Shown here: in pieces, positions 22,044 to 34,224 of the stretch
Layout: every line of letters starts with the position of its first letter
Numbering within the stretch: position 1 is the stretch's first letter
Assembly: GCF_001640805.2 (NCBI RefSeq)
Contig: NC_066843.1
Coordinates: 105,123-169,122 of the forward strand
Length of the DNA: 64,000 nucleotides
Direction: 5' to 3'
From: Lates calcarifer
Taxonomy: Eukaryota > Chordata > Actinopteri > Centropomidae
The notes under the pieces: generated by a model
Told to the model about the DNA's origin: nothing
Seen by the model: only the letters and a program-made list of their open reading frames with translations
The model's database searches: none
Program-made: the position numbers and the translations under genes

Positions 22044-25000
22044 ACTGCTGCTGCTGCTGGAGGACACACCACAGGAAACAGACCAGATCAGACCACGTCA
22101 GACCAGATCAGACCACGTCAGACCTGACAGACTTTCAAAATCTTTCTGAACGTTTTTAGATCCAAAGAAAAAAACACTTTACAAACAATGATACAACAAC
22201 ATGAAGATCAGGATCAGTCTGGACCAGTTTTCAGTCTGATCACAGTCAGACAGACAGAGGGTTTACTAAAGGGCTCCTTACTGTTCCCACTGTGTTCGTG
22301 ACAGCGAGCCTCCAGTTTTTGTCTCTGCAGCAGAAATAAAAAGATTCTTCAAAGTGAGTTTTCCTTTGGAGGATTTCTAGAGGTTTATTCTGGATGGAGG
22401 AAGGAGGACTGATACTTTACCTGTTCAGGTAAAAGGTTACAGGTGAATCGCTGAGGTAAAAATGTTAAATTAGTTTTGACCTGTGACGTCGGCTCAGGTG
22501 TTAAATCAGAGTCAGTCAGAGACCAGGTCAAACAACATTCCTCCAAACAGACTGAAGTTAGAGAAAAGCCAAAAATAACAAACCAGGTGAGTCAGAGAGC
22601 TGGAACACACCTGAACACACAGACAGGTGAGAGGACAGGTGGACAGGTGAGGTGTTGGACAGTGTTTCTCTGCCTGTCCACAGCTTCCTCTCTGTGTCTG
22701 ATGAGGACTGATAACCACCTGTTGTCAATATATGTGAGCAGGTAGAGGGGGCGGGGCCAGTTCACCTGTGGGTAAGGTGCGTTCAGAGTCAGTGTTCACA
22801 GTGAAGAGTTTTCAGCTCGTGTTCACAGGAAGCAGCTCCAAACTCGGTTAGCTTTGGTTAGCATTAGCATGTAGCATTAAGGTTAGCATGTATCAGCTGT
22901 GAACCTTCAGAATAAACTTCCTGTCCACAGGTCGACAGAGGAACATGAAGACTGAGCAGAGTCTGATTATTAACTGAACACACTGAGAGGATCCTGTTTC
23001 CTGTAGGGAAATTACACCTGAGAATTTTCATATGTCTGTTTGTTGTCATGTCCATGGTCACTGCAGCTCTGTAAGACCAGACTGATCTGGACCTCACCTG
23101 GTCTCAGAATCTGTGACTGAACTGTCAAACTAGAGAGATAAAGATAACAAATATGGTCAGGACCGTCAGAACCGTCAGGAACCGCCAGGAACCGTCAGAA
23201 CATCAGAACGCAGGACCGCAGGACCGTCAGGACTGCCAGGAACCATCAAGAACCGTCAGGAACCATCAAGAACCGTCAGAACCATCAGGTCGTCTCATGG
23301 ATGATGTCTGCTCTGAAACATCTGAATGAACTGATGTTCTCTGTTGCTTCACTGAAGAGCAGCAACTTAAACTTCACTCTGCAGCTTATCAGCCTGGACC
23401 TGGACCTGAATCTGATCCTGATCCTGAACAGTCAGACTGTTTAGGTTTCAGTCAGTCTCTGTTCACCAGCTTCACATCAGTTTGTTTCCTTCTCTGTGTC
23501 TGATTCTCACCTGCTCACCTGACGGTAACGTGAGTGTCAGGGGATCTGACCAGAGAACAGGTGTGAACACACAGACTGAGATCTGGTCAGTCAAACCTCC
23601 TCCTGAGGCGTTCAGGGACTCACTGTGACCACAGCACTCAGCAGCAGCTGAATAACAGCCTCACAGAGGGCGGCCATCTTCTTCTATCTAACGACAGGAT
23701 GTTGACATGGGCTGATCAGAGATCAGATCTCAGAGCACAGACACGTGTTAACAGCAGCTGTAACTGACACAGGATCAGGATGAAACCTGAGTTTTAACAA
23801 CACAAAGGTTTTAACCTAAAGACTCAACAAACTGTGGTTTAAACCTGTCCAGGTGTTTCCTGTCTGTATGCTAAGCTAGGCTAACCCTGACTGCAGCTCT
23901 GTTTCACAAACTGTTCTTTTAAACACAGCTTCACAAGTCTGATCCCAGATCAGCTCTGAGACAAACCAACGAGTTTCACATCAACGGAGACTGCACCTGC
24001 CCTCACCTGTCCTCAGGTGTGTGTGGACGTCCAGAACAAAGTTTTAGTTTCACTGAGCTCAAACCACCTGAAACTGTTCCTGGATCAGTTTAAACAGTTT
24101 CAGTTTTTTCCCTCAAATATTCAAAGTTTCACAGATTTGAATTATTTTTCTGTTTTTAAAGAATGAAGGAGCAGCAGGGTCTTACCTGTCTCTCAGTGAG
24201 TCCAGGTGTTTCTGAGATCCTGAAACTCAGGTTCCTGTCAGCCTGTGATGTCATCAGTGGGCGGGGCCTCAGGAGTTGTCAGGTGAGTTTGGAGGTGGAG
24301 GCGTTTTATTCACAGTCAACAACAAAACATTCAAACACGTCTCACTCAGCTTCTGTAAACTCCAGCTGAATCAGTTTATTAACACCTGATCAAAATAAAC
24401 AAACACCTGATCATATTTCTATTCACTACATAAATGATGAAGCTTCAGGTTTAGAAATACTGACGTTATGAAACTCCACGACTTCTACATGAAACTGTAC
24501 AGTTCTATTTGAATGTTGTTATTTCAATAAAATTGATTTCATTTTAATTTTGTCATCTTTGTTTGTTTGTTTGTCATCAGAGTCATTTGTTTATATTTTT
24601 AATGTACTCATTCATTTTTAAATTTTTACTTAAAGTGAAAAATAAATATGAAAATAAAATTAAAGTCAAATTAATGTAAACATTACGATAAAAATTAAAT
24701 ATATATAAGTTAAATATAAACAAATATAAAAGATTAATATAAAAATTTTAATACAAACAAAACAATAAAGTTAAATGATGTAAAAAGAAAACTAAACATA
24801 AGTGATATATAAATAATAATATAAAATTAATAGAAACTGAAATGACAAGATTAATTTTGAAATTATTAAAGTTAAATTAAAAATATTGAAAAATGTTATT
24901 TTTAGATTTCAGATGTTTTTGGGTCCAAACAGAAACAACAGAGACTTCTTCAGTGAACTCAGTATAAACCACAGCTGAAGTTTTATTGATGTTCTGATCG

Positions 25001-25137
25001 TCAGAGAATAAAACCTGTCGAGGTCGATGCCTTGCTCAGAGGCAGTTACTGAGTTTTTACTGAAACAGTTTGTGTTGGAGTCTGAAGAGGGAGAGACACA
25101 TGTCTGACATTTTTCTACAGACAGGACGAAGGACATT

Positions 25138-25172
25138 CCTGAGTGTGTGTGTGTGTGTGAGAGGAGGTGAAG

Positions 25173-25205
<33 letters not shown>

Positions 25206-25301
25206 AGGAGGTGAAGGTGTGTGTGTGTGTGTGAAGTGTGTGTGTGTGTGTGTGTGTGTGTGAGAGGAGGTGAAGTGTGTGTGTGTGTGTGTGTGTGTGT
25301 G

Positions 25302-25367
<66 letters not shown>

Positions 25368-25375
25368 AGGAGGTG

Positions 25376-25412
<37 letters not shown>

Positions 25413-25455
25413 AGGAGGTGAAGGTGTGTGTGTGTGTGTGTGTGTGTGTGAGAGG

Positions 25456-25488
<33 letters not shown>

Positions 25489-25557
25489 AGGAGGTGAAGT
25501 GTGTGTGTGTGTGTGTGTGTGAGAGGTGTGTGTGTGTGTGTGTGTGTGTGTGAGAGG

Positions 25558-25592
<35 letters not shown>

Positions 25593-25600
25593 AGGAGGTG
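25138..25600. repeat. Compound (TG)n array with interspersed 14-mer
   Basis: About 460 bp of (GT)n is broken at roughly regular intervals by gagaggaggtgaag or the shorter gagaggaggtg, giving a higher-order repeat. The open frames here, made of His-Thr or Cys-Val, are composition artefacts. Confidence 0.95.
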
Positions 25601-25919
25601 GTGAATCCTGTTTGGCGGTTGGTCGTCCTGGCCTCTGATTGGCTGGTTCAGTCTGTGTTGTGTAACTCTGAGTGTCACTGTACGGAGGATCATTACTGCC
25701 AAACAGACACAACGTTTCTGATACTGATGTCTGAGTTAAAATAAGTTTTAACATTCAGATATTAAACACGTTCTATTTAAGAGTTTTAAGTCACAACTCA
25801 GATTTTAGATTAAAATTATAAAATGATTTTCAAGCTTAAGTTGTGAAATAACAACTCAGATGTTTGATGCTGCGCGATAAAGACAGATAAAAACTTAATC
25901 AACATTATGGAGAAGATTC

Positions 25920-26076
25920 CTACAGAAACATCTCTATATATCTCTACCAGACTCCATTGACAAAAACAGGGATTTTACTGGGAGCTGATGGAGGCAGTGG
26001 TATTCCAGCAGCTCCTGGTTAAATCCCTGTTTTTGTCTATGGAGTCTGGTAGAGATATATAGAGATGTTTCTGGTT
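25920..26076. mobile_element. Complete hairpin MITE (family A)
   Basis: The left arm (cagaaacatctctatatatc, caccagactccat type, acaaaaacaggga) at about 25922-25975 is repeated as its reverse complement at about 26023-26073, with only a few mismatches. A spacer of about 50 bp lies between. The transcript would fold into a long hairpin. A half copy lies at 2780-2885. Confidence 0.75.
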
Positions 26077-26367
26077 AAACTCAAAGGATCTTCATCTTTA
26101 ATAAAAAGCTCTGTCTCTGGAGGAATCCTCTCATCATGTCGTCAGACACTTCAGTGTTTCAGTGGTTGTGGTTTCTTTCAATAAGAAAAACAGACGTCGC
26201 TCTCATTGAACTGTTTGACTTCTTTTATACAAATGATAAAAACAAACGTGAACAGAAACAGGTTCATCGCCTGTTTTAGCCTCATTAACTGCTTCAGTCT
26301 TTAGGTGAGTTCTCCTCCTCCCTGACAGTTTCTGCAGGAGTCACAGTTCACAATAAACTCAGACCTG

Positions 26368-26442
26368 GACCATGAAGACCTGGACCATGAAGACCTGGAC
26401 CATGAAGACCTGGATCATGAAGACCTGGACCATGAAGACCTC
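26368..26442. repeat. Tandem repeat, 16-bp unit
   Basis: Five units of gacctggaccatgaa(g) lie directly downstream of the utp18 stop codon (26453), so they fall in its 3' UTR or flank. Confidence 0.85.
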
Positions 26443-26452
26443 TGCTTCCTGA

Positions 26453-27197
26453 TCAGAAGTCTTTGTAATGCAGCAGCCTGAACACACAGGAACATCTCAG
26501 TTAGTAAACACACACACACACACACACACACACGTCAGTCTTTACACTGCAGGAAGTGAAGGTAAAATGTGAGAAGCTGATTGGCTGTCTGACCTGAAGA
26601 GGGGGGCGTGTCCTTTGTTATTGGCCAATGAGAAGAAGCCGCTGTGGGGGGAGAAGTCGAGGCAGAAGGCTCGATAAACGATCTTCCTCTTTGAGACGGG
26701 GAAGTTGGAGAAGACGCTGAGGCTCGGCAGGTGGACCTGAGGAGACAGAACAGGGTCAGAACCGGGACCGGGACAGATCTGGATCTGGTGGGGGTTCAGT
26801 GTCCGGGTTCTTACCAGCCGTACGGCCTCGTCCTCGGCCCGGGAGGCGACGGCCAGTATCTCAGAGGTGGGGTTAAAGGTCAGGGAGGTCGCCGAGGTCA
26901 GCAGGTTCATCACGGCCTTCAGAGGCTTCGGATTGGCCGAGTTCAGACACGCCTCCTGAGAGTAGACATTGACCACACCCGACTCAGACCTGAAACAGAT
27001 GACAGGAACATCAGCACCCGGGACGGCCGTCAGCCAATCAGAGAGCAGGGTGCTGTGTGTGGGCGTGTCTCACCCGCAGGCCAGGTACTGTCCGTTAGGA
27101 GAGGCGGCGATGGACGTCCCCTTCACACAGCCGTCATCTGTGAACCTGTTCACACAGCGACTGCTGCGCATGTCCCACACATACACCTCCCCCTCCT

Positions 27198-27240
<43 letters not shown>

Positions 27241-27388
27241 CACATGACTGACAGGAAGTATGATGTCACAGAGTCTCCGAGCGTCCTGGACTCACCTGAG
27301 TTGACGAAGACTTTGCCTCCGTCGCGGGAAAAGGCGACTCCGCTGACGTCACCGTTAATTTTCATACTGCGAACGACCTCCTTCGTCT

Positions 27389-27457
<69 letters not shown>

Positions 27458-30213
27458 ATATCATTTTATTAATTTGATCTAAAACCTGAAACTGAATCTA
27501 CCGTTTAAATTCACGGCTGAATCTCAGTCGTCGACCACAGAAGAAGAAACTCGACAAGTTACATTTAAAGCTTAAATCCAGGTTCTGAAATGTTTTGAAG
27601 ACCCGGCTGAGACCCCGAGAAACCTGATCAGCTGATCAGTTACCTTCAGTGTGAGGAGGTGCAGGTAGCCACTGGTCCCTGTGAGCAGCAGAGCGCCTCC
27701 TTCAGGACAAACTGAGAACTCTTTCACTCTGGACTCATTCAGACCTGAACAACAAACACCAGGCTTTTATTCTGAAAGGACACCAGGTCATTTAAACATG
27801 TTTATGAGCCTGATGAGGAGCTGAGCGTCAGCGTCACCCTCCTCTGGCCTCTGACTTCTGCCTCACCTCTGACGGTGTGTACAGGTGTGACTCGGCCCTG
27901 CATCATGTCGTACAGGTAGAACATCTTGTTCCTCAGACTCGTGGCGATCACCGTCTGTCCGTCCAGACTGAACTGAGCTCTGTGGACCGGGAACCGCTCC
28001 AGGTGGATGCTCTGGATCTTTGGGTTTGTCTTCCCATCCACCTGCAGGAGGAAACACAAGACCTGATCCACCTGACCTCAGACCTCTGAGAACATCCGAA
28101 AGCTGACTGGCTGTCTGTACCTGAAAGAGGGACAGTGACTGGTCGAGTCCGGCCGTCATGACGACCTGAGCGGACGGGTGGAACTGGACGGTCGTCAGTC
28201 TGTCGTCTGACGGACGAGCGCTGTTGGCGTGGAGACACTTCTTCATCTGAGAGGAGGAGACAGGTGTTCATCATCACCAGCAGAATCAATAATCGATCAG
28301 TGATTAATCACTGATTAATCCCTCCTACATAACTATGCAGAGGGTTTTTAAGTTGAAAAGACGGTCACAGGAAGCTGCAGCATCTCTCTTCCTGTTTGAT
28401 CAGGATCATTAAAGCACAGACGGACACTTCACTGACCCTCAGGACGCCGCTGGGCAGACGCTCTGAGGACGCCACAAAGTTTCCCGTCCTCCTCAGGAGG
28501 TCGTCCTCCTCCTCTTCATCATCGTCTTCATCATCGTCTTCATCTTCATCATCTTCAGAAACAGTCAGAGTCGTTTTAGTTCAAAACAAACAAGAATTTA
28601 AAAACAGCATTAAATCCAGTTTCTACCTTTCTTCTTCTTCTTCTTCTTCTTCTTCTTCTTGGCGCCACTCTCGGCCCAGGACGGAGCTCCGCCCATCGAC
28701 TTCTGGAACCTGAAACACACAGGTTCATCAGCTCAGAGTGTGTGTGCAGGTAAAAGTGTGTTCAGGTGTGTTCAGGTGAGTTCAGGTGTGTCTGTTGACT
28801 CACTGCTCCCTCATCCTCTGCTGCAGCTTCTGTTTGGACATGGTGGACTCTGCCTCTCCTCGGATCAGGTCTCTGCGGAACCGATGCTTCATGTCAACCC
28901 TGAAACACAGACGCTGTCAAACACCTGAGCGTTTATCGATAAAACACGACGAGGCCTCGGCTCAGAACTCACTCCTCCTCCAGCTCGTCGTCCTCGTCCA
29001 CCCAGGCCGGCTTCCTGCTCGGCTCCGGCTGCAGACAAGCCTCGTTCTCGTCCTCTGATTGGCCGGACTCCTCGTCTCTGACGTCCTCCGGCAGTGTCTC
29101 CGTCTGCTCGTCATCCTCCTGCTCGACCACAGGAAGTGACGTTTTAAACTGATCTAACCCTAACCCATACGGAGGTGATTTTTCAGGTGTATCAGTGAAA
29201 CCAAACTCCATTCAAAAAGTTTCTATTAAACTTTTTATCAGTAATTACATGTCTGGTAGAACAACACATTAAATGTCACATTATTCATGAATGATATGTC
29301 ATTATTTCGGCATGAATCTCACGCTACAAACTAAACAACAAAAATATGTAATAAGTTCAGAATATATTGTCAAGCTTGTTAAACAGAATTTAGGTTAAGC
29401 ATTGCTAGTAAATAACTAGTCAGCCGAATTGACCAGAAAGACCTGGATATACTAATGAGATCCCATTTTGTTTCAAGGCACAAGTATTTTAGCGACAGAA
29501 CATAAAACTAACAGATTTTCCAATGGAGTCTGGCAGCTAGCAGCCAAAAGGAAAGTTGCTATTTTCTTTCACAAAATGTGATTAAAATGAAGTTAGCATG
29601 TAGAAACCTAATGAGCCGAATCTACCATAAAGAATTAAAGAATAAACCGTAAAATTAGCAACATTCTTCATGGAGTCTAGTAGCGCAGAGTCTGGGAGGA
29701 ATACGTTAACTACCGCTAGGTTGATGTTTAACGTAAATGTAGAACATAAAATTAGCTGATTTTTTAATGAAGTCTGGTACCCGCGAGCGTTGAGCGAAAA
29801 TATTGTTTGACAAAATGTAAGTTGACATCTCACTGACGTTTTGGAAGAAGAGAACCAATAAGACGAAGTCACCCTGAATAGCTGATAATTCTTATAAGTT
29901 TTTATATTTTCATTAAATCGCAGGTAAATTTGTCCACGAGTGAAGAGAACTTTAAATTGGCACATTTATGAACGGAGTCTGGTGTGAACGTCACCTCCAC
30001 GAGTCTCTCCACCAGCTCGTCCTCCGCTCCGAACACCAGCTCCTCCAGCAGCTTCACCGAGCTGTCCTCCGCTCCCAGCACCGCCAGACTCTTCACGTTT
30101 TTCTGCCGTTTTTGTTCCTCTTCCACTGGGTCGAACTTCGGCGGTCGGGCTCTCTTCTTGGCCGGTCGTCTCTCCCCCGTCTCCGGCAGCTTGATAACGT
30201 TCGCGTCCTCCAT
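26453..30213 (-). CDS. utp18: UTP18, WD40 component of the small-subunit processome
   Basis: UTP18 is a nucleolar beta-propeller protein of the U3 snoRNP/UTP-B complex needed for 18S rRNA processing. Exons in gene order: 30213-29995, about 29133-28973 (5' boundary uncertain), 28899-28804, 28709-28627, about 28552-28437, 28246-28121, 28041-27867, 27744-27644, 27386-27296, 27197-27074, 26989-26815, 26736-26594, 26477-26453. Recognised blocks: KPAWVDEDDE, GAPSWAE followed by a lysine run, the acidic run ending in DLLRRTGNF, VQFHPSAQVVMTAGLDQSL, VDGKTNPKIQSIHLERFP, MKINGDVSG, GEVYVWDM, NPKPLKAVMNL, SLTFNPTSEILAVAS, and a last tiny exon encoding LLHYKDF and stop. The order and the junctions match the vertebrate protein. 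The N-terminal half is basic then very acidic; the C-terminal half holds the WD repeats. The start ATG at 30213 (MEDANVIKLPETGER) is the first in frame. The 5' edge of exon 2 is the only doubtful junction. Confidence 0.93.
27196..27455. repeat. (CA)n microsatellites in utp18 introns
   Basis: Two (CA)n tracts, at about 27200-27235 and 27389-27453, lie in consecutive utp18 introns. Each abuts an acceptor, so on the transcript the introns carry long (GU)n runs next to the 3' splice site. Confidence 0.95.
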
Positions 30214-30373
30214 GTTTGTAACTGCCAGTTAAACCGAACTCCAAAGAGAAAACTAAGAATTTAAGACAAACCGCAGCAACATGTGGAAACACGATGTTTT
30301 TATATTATTTATGAACAAACAGCAGCTGATCTTTGAACATGTGGGATCCGCTGTTTTTTTTCTCTAGTAGAAT

Positions 30374-30387
30374 CACGTGCTTCCGGT
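30374..30387. promoter_or_regulatory. utp18 promoter: CACGTG E-box abutting an ETS site
   Basis: CACGTG (30374-30379) is followed with no gap by CTTCCGGT (30380-30387), about 160 bp upstream of the utp18 ATG. Adjacent Myc/USF and ETS/GABP-type sites are usual in promoters of ribosome-biogenesis genes. Binding is inferred. Confidence 0.5.
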
Positions 30388-30399
30388 AAGATGACCTCT

Positions 30400-33300
30400 G
30401 AACTGGAAAAAATAAAAGTCTGCCCCCTAGCGCTCAGACACGGAACTGCAGCAGAGTAAGAATGTTCTAAATATAAAGTTGTTGTATTTGACCTGTTTAT
30501 TATTGGATTAATAAATTTAGTGTTTTTTTAATAATCCTTCTTTTTATTTGACATTTAAAAAATTCAATCAATCAATTTAATTAATAAAACATCTTTCAGG
30601 TGCTGATGCTTTGGACTGACCGACAGAGAAAGTAAAGAAACAGAGTGAGTAAACAACGAGTTTATTTCAGTCAGCTGCAGTTAAATGAAAGAGAGCGGAG
30701 CATGCTGTTAAACTGACACAAACCAGTTTAAATCTAAAGCTACAGTCCGTCCTCCAGCTCATCACAGGTTTCTGTTTGTTCAGAAGCTTTTTACAGTTTC
30801 TAACTGATGAATGAGATTTACAGCAAACAGACTGTAAGGCAGACAGAGCGGGGGGCAGGACATTATAACGCAGTTAAAAATGCATCGACTCCTCATGTGT
30901 CTCTTTAAATGTTTCCTGGTGTCAGATATACATGTATAATAAGAGGGATAAGAACAGAAAGTTTTAATTTAATGAATGCAAAGTAGTTATCACGTTATAT
31001 TATGATTAAAAAAACAATAACACATCATTAAATTTTCTATTTTTCTAGACGTTGATGTTTTATAATAAAATCAAACTGTAGAGACACGACTCTAGCTGCA
31101 GGAAATGAACATTAAAACTAAAGTTGATATTTTTGCTGCAGACTCGATGCATCTTTAACTGCAACTGAAGCTGCAGATCCAGTGAAGAAGACCAGCGCCG
31201 CAGTGACTGAAAGGTCCGACAACAGTTATAACATCATCACTAAATAACAGTAACGAGGCTGTTAACGGGAAAATCAATCACCTCAGAAATCTGTGTTTTT
31301 TTCTTTTTTATCAGTGAAATGTTAAAAACAAATGTGCTCGGTCACATGATTTAAAATGAAAAAGTTCAGATAAAAAGACGTCAAACGTGCAGAAAAACTG
31401 AAAATAAAAACACGTGGCACCGAGAGAGAAACGGTCAGAAAACTAAAGGACGGAGCTGGAGGCGTGAAAAACCTGGAGACAACAGGAAGAAGATTTAATA
31501 TCAATGTTACGAAAGAAAAGTCAAAAACATTATTTTACTTTTTATCCTTAAATTTTCACTTTAGTTACATTTAAAATTTAATCTTGTCACATTAGTTTTT
31601 TTACGTTATGACTCAATTGTGAGGATTGTTTTTTCAAGATCAAACTAACATTTTATCTTAATGTCACATTTTTTTCTGTTGAATTAAATCTTGTCATTTT
31701 ATTTCTATTTATTAAAATTACAATGAAACATTTATTTATCAAATTACGCCTTTTTATCTTGTGATATTATCCTGCTCGTAACAAGAATTTTCACTTTTTA
31801 AATTCTGACATTTTGTTGAAATTCATTGATATTCTTGCAGAATTATAATTTTTTTATTACAACTTTTTAATCACACTACATTTTGCATTTTATCGTTAAA
31901 AATGTTCCTGTAATTTCCTGTAACAACTTATTTTTTATGACACTGAAACTTTATCACATTTTCTTCTATAATTACATTTTACATCTTGTAATATTATAAC
32001 TACATTTGTAACATTGTAACTTTTCTGTTGACGTTGTTAAATTGCGTCTTTTGTTGTTTTGACAGTGAGCCCCCTTGTGGCAGAAAATCACACTGTGTGT
32101 TTAATGTTTAACAGTTTATCTGGATATTTTTTGGTTTTGACAACATAAGACAAGTGATGACGTGTGTTAGAAACTGTTTTATATTTTTAACTGTTTTCAG
32201 TTTTAACGATCAAAGAAAATAATCAGCAGATTAACTGATCGTGAAAATAACCATTAGCTGCAGCTCTAATGAATTTATTCTCTAAATGTCACAACTTTTT
32301 CCCTTAAAATTACGATTTCATCTCAAGATTCAGAAACTTTTTACCTGTAAAATTCAGAGTATTACAACTCGCTTTATCATTGTTTTTTTCTTCTTCTGAA
32401 TATTTCGACTTTATTTTGAAAATCTCTGCCAGTGTTTCCTGGTCGTCGTTCTGTGGCTCCGTCAGGATTAACTCAGGTCACCTGTGATTATTTAACACTG
32501 CTCATCAGGAACTGCCGCCATGCTGCTTCAACTCAGAGCTCAAATAAAGACGACATCATGCAACAAGGTTAGTGTTTAGTTACGGGGGGAGGGGCAGGAG
32601 TCCAGGTGAGTCCAGGTGAGTTTCTCTCGTTCACTTCAGTCTGTCTTGGCACTTAAAGATTGAACCTCGTCAGAGACTGACCTCAGTCAGCACCAGAGGT
32701 TGAATCAGGTCGCGTTCCGCCAAAATAAAGCACGTCACATCACTGACATCACCAGGACAGGTGAGTCTGAGGAGTATGTACAGGTGTTCTCATCCTGCCT
32801 GAGCACAAATCCTTCAGTTTCACAGAAAAGCAGGACGTCACAAGAACTGATCTCAGTTCAGTCCACTGTTAATCTAGATCCCTCAGGTCCAGATCCAGGT
32901 CCAGGTCACTGAGATCAGTTTGTCCTCATGGTTTATCAGGACCTTAGTTATGAAACTAAAGGAACAGTTCAGCTTTGGGAATTTTCTTTCTTGCGTCAGA
33001 TGTTCAGATGACTCAGTCTCATGTCTGTGGTTAGCTTAGCTTAGCATAAAGACCGTCCACAGCTAATCACATTCAGGTGTTCACCTTCACAGACTCTTGT
33101 CATATAACCATCAGAGTGTTTACCTGCGCCTCAGTAACCAGGTAAAGAAGAAACCAGGTGTCTGTAATCAGTAGATTTCTGTAGCTTGACTCACCAAGTG
33201 ATCAGGTCTTAAATCAAAGAGGAGAAGAAGAACAGGTCTGCCACAACTTGTGGAAACAAACACATCAAGTCGCCATGTTTGAGGTGAATCATCAGGGACG

Positions 33301-34154
33301 AGTCGTAGCAGCGAGTTAACAGTGTCACCGAGTGTTTCAGACGAGAGGACGAAAAAACTGAAACTGATCTGAGCGCCGAGCTCAGCCGTCAACGACGACT
33401 CCTGTTTCTGTCTGACGACTGTCGCAGCATTGCTCTGCACACGCAGGCTAATGTTAGCTCGTTTAGGCTAATGTTAGCTCGTATAGGCTAATGTTAGCTC
33501 GTTTAGGCTAATGTTAGCTCGTATAGGCTAATGTTAGCTCGTTTAAGCTAATGCAGAATATAGCATCTGTCACTACTTCCTCTCCTGGGGTAAAACTCAG
33601 TATCGAGAGGCGGAGCTAAGTCCAGGTGTCCTGACGTCTCTACAGGTAAATATGGACCCTGATTACCAGCGTTACCCGGTCAACACCTGGTGCAGGTAAA
33701 CACTCATCGACCTTCTCACCTGTCGAAAAGAAAATTTTCCCAAAATGCTGAAGCGTCACTGTTCATGATCCAGACTTCACTGAGACAGAAATGAGTCGTC
33801 ACAGCTCTGAGAACTCCTCTGTCCAGAACCTGGACCCAGCACATCCAGAGGACTGGTATCACTACAGGTCCCTGCAGCAGCTCTCAGCTCCACTGACTGT
33901 TCTTCTTCATGAGTCACATGTTCAGACGAGGAGCTGCTCGCCGATCCAAACAAAAAGTGCAGGTGCAGAAAAACAAAATAAAACTAAAGGGTGATGATGG
34001 AGAGACGTTAACTTCCTCCTCTTCAGTCTCCTGCTGACACAGGATTGGTCCGTTCGTCTCACTGTCAGACCGTCAGCCAATCAGCTGTGGGCGTAGATGC
34101 GGCGGAGATGGACGGGTCAAGGATGATGAAGCTGGACGAACAGGAAGGAGGATG

Positions 34155-34201
<47 letters not shown>

Positions 34202-34224
34202 TCCAGCTGTGTTGTGTTCAGGGT
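30400..34224. other. Intergenic, no gene seen
   Basis: AT-rich sequence (31500-32400) with no coding frame. It holds a 20-bp tandem repeat at 33446-33553 and scattered CAGGT-rich stretches. The region lies upstream of utp18 and downstream of wipf2. Confidence 0.6.
33446..33553. repeat. Tandem repeat, 20-bp unit, five copies
   Basis: Units of aggctaatgttagctcgtwt alternate the dinucleotides tt and at near the end, so the true period may be 40 bp. It resembles the many looser 'gctaa/ttagc' stretches in the window. Confidence 0.9.

Larger units (their letters stand above)
22044..26452. other. TRIM 5' region and intergenic sequence
   Basis: The TRIM start exon has an acceptor at 22057-22059 (tcctccag), so a noncoding exon must lie upstream. 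A donor-like motif at 24184-24186 in minus orientation, next to a GC-box-containing stretch (gggcggggcc, about 24259), marks a likely first exon at about 24187-24260. Otherwise I see a degenerate 'aggaccgtcag/aaccatcag' repeat at 23155-23290, an AT-rich block at 24540-24900, a large (TG)n array, and a MITE. No coding gene is supported. Confidence 0.45.

Noticed and set aside
24909..25754. 281-residue minus-strand open frame of His-Thr repeats
   Set aside because: Product of (TG)n composition; no splice or family support.
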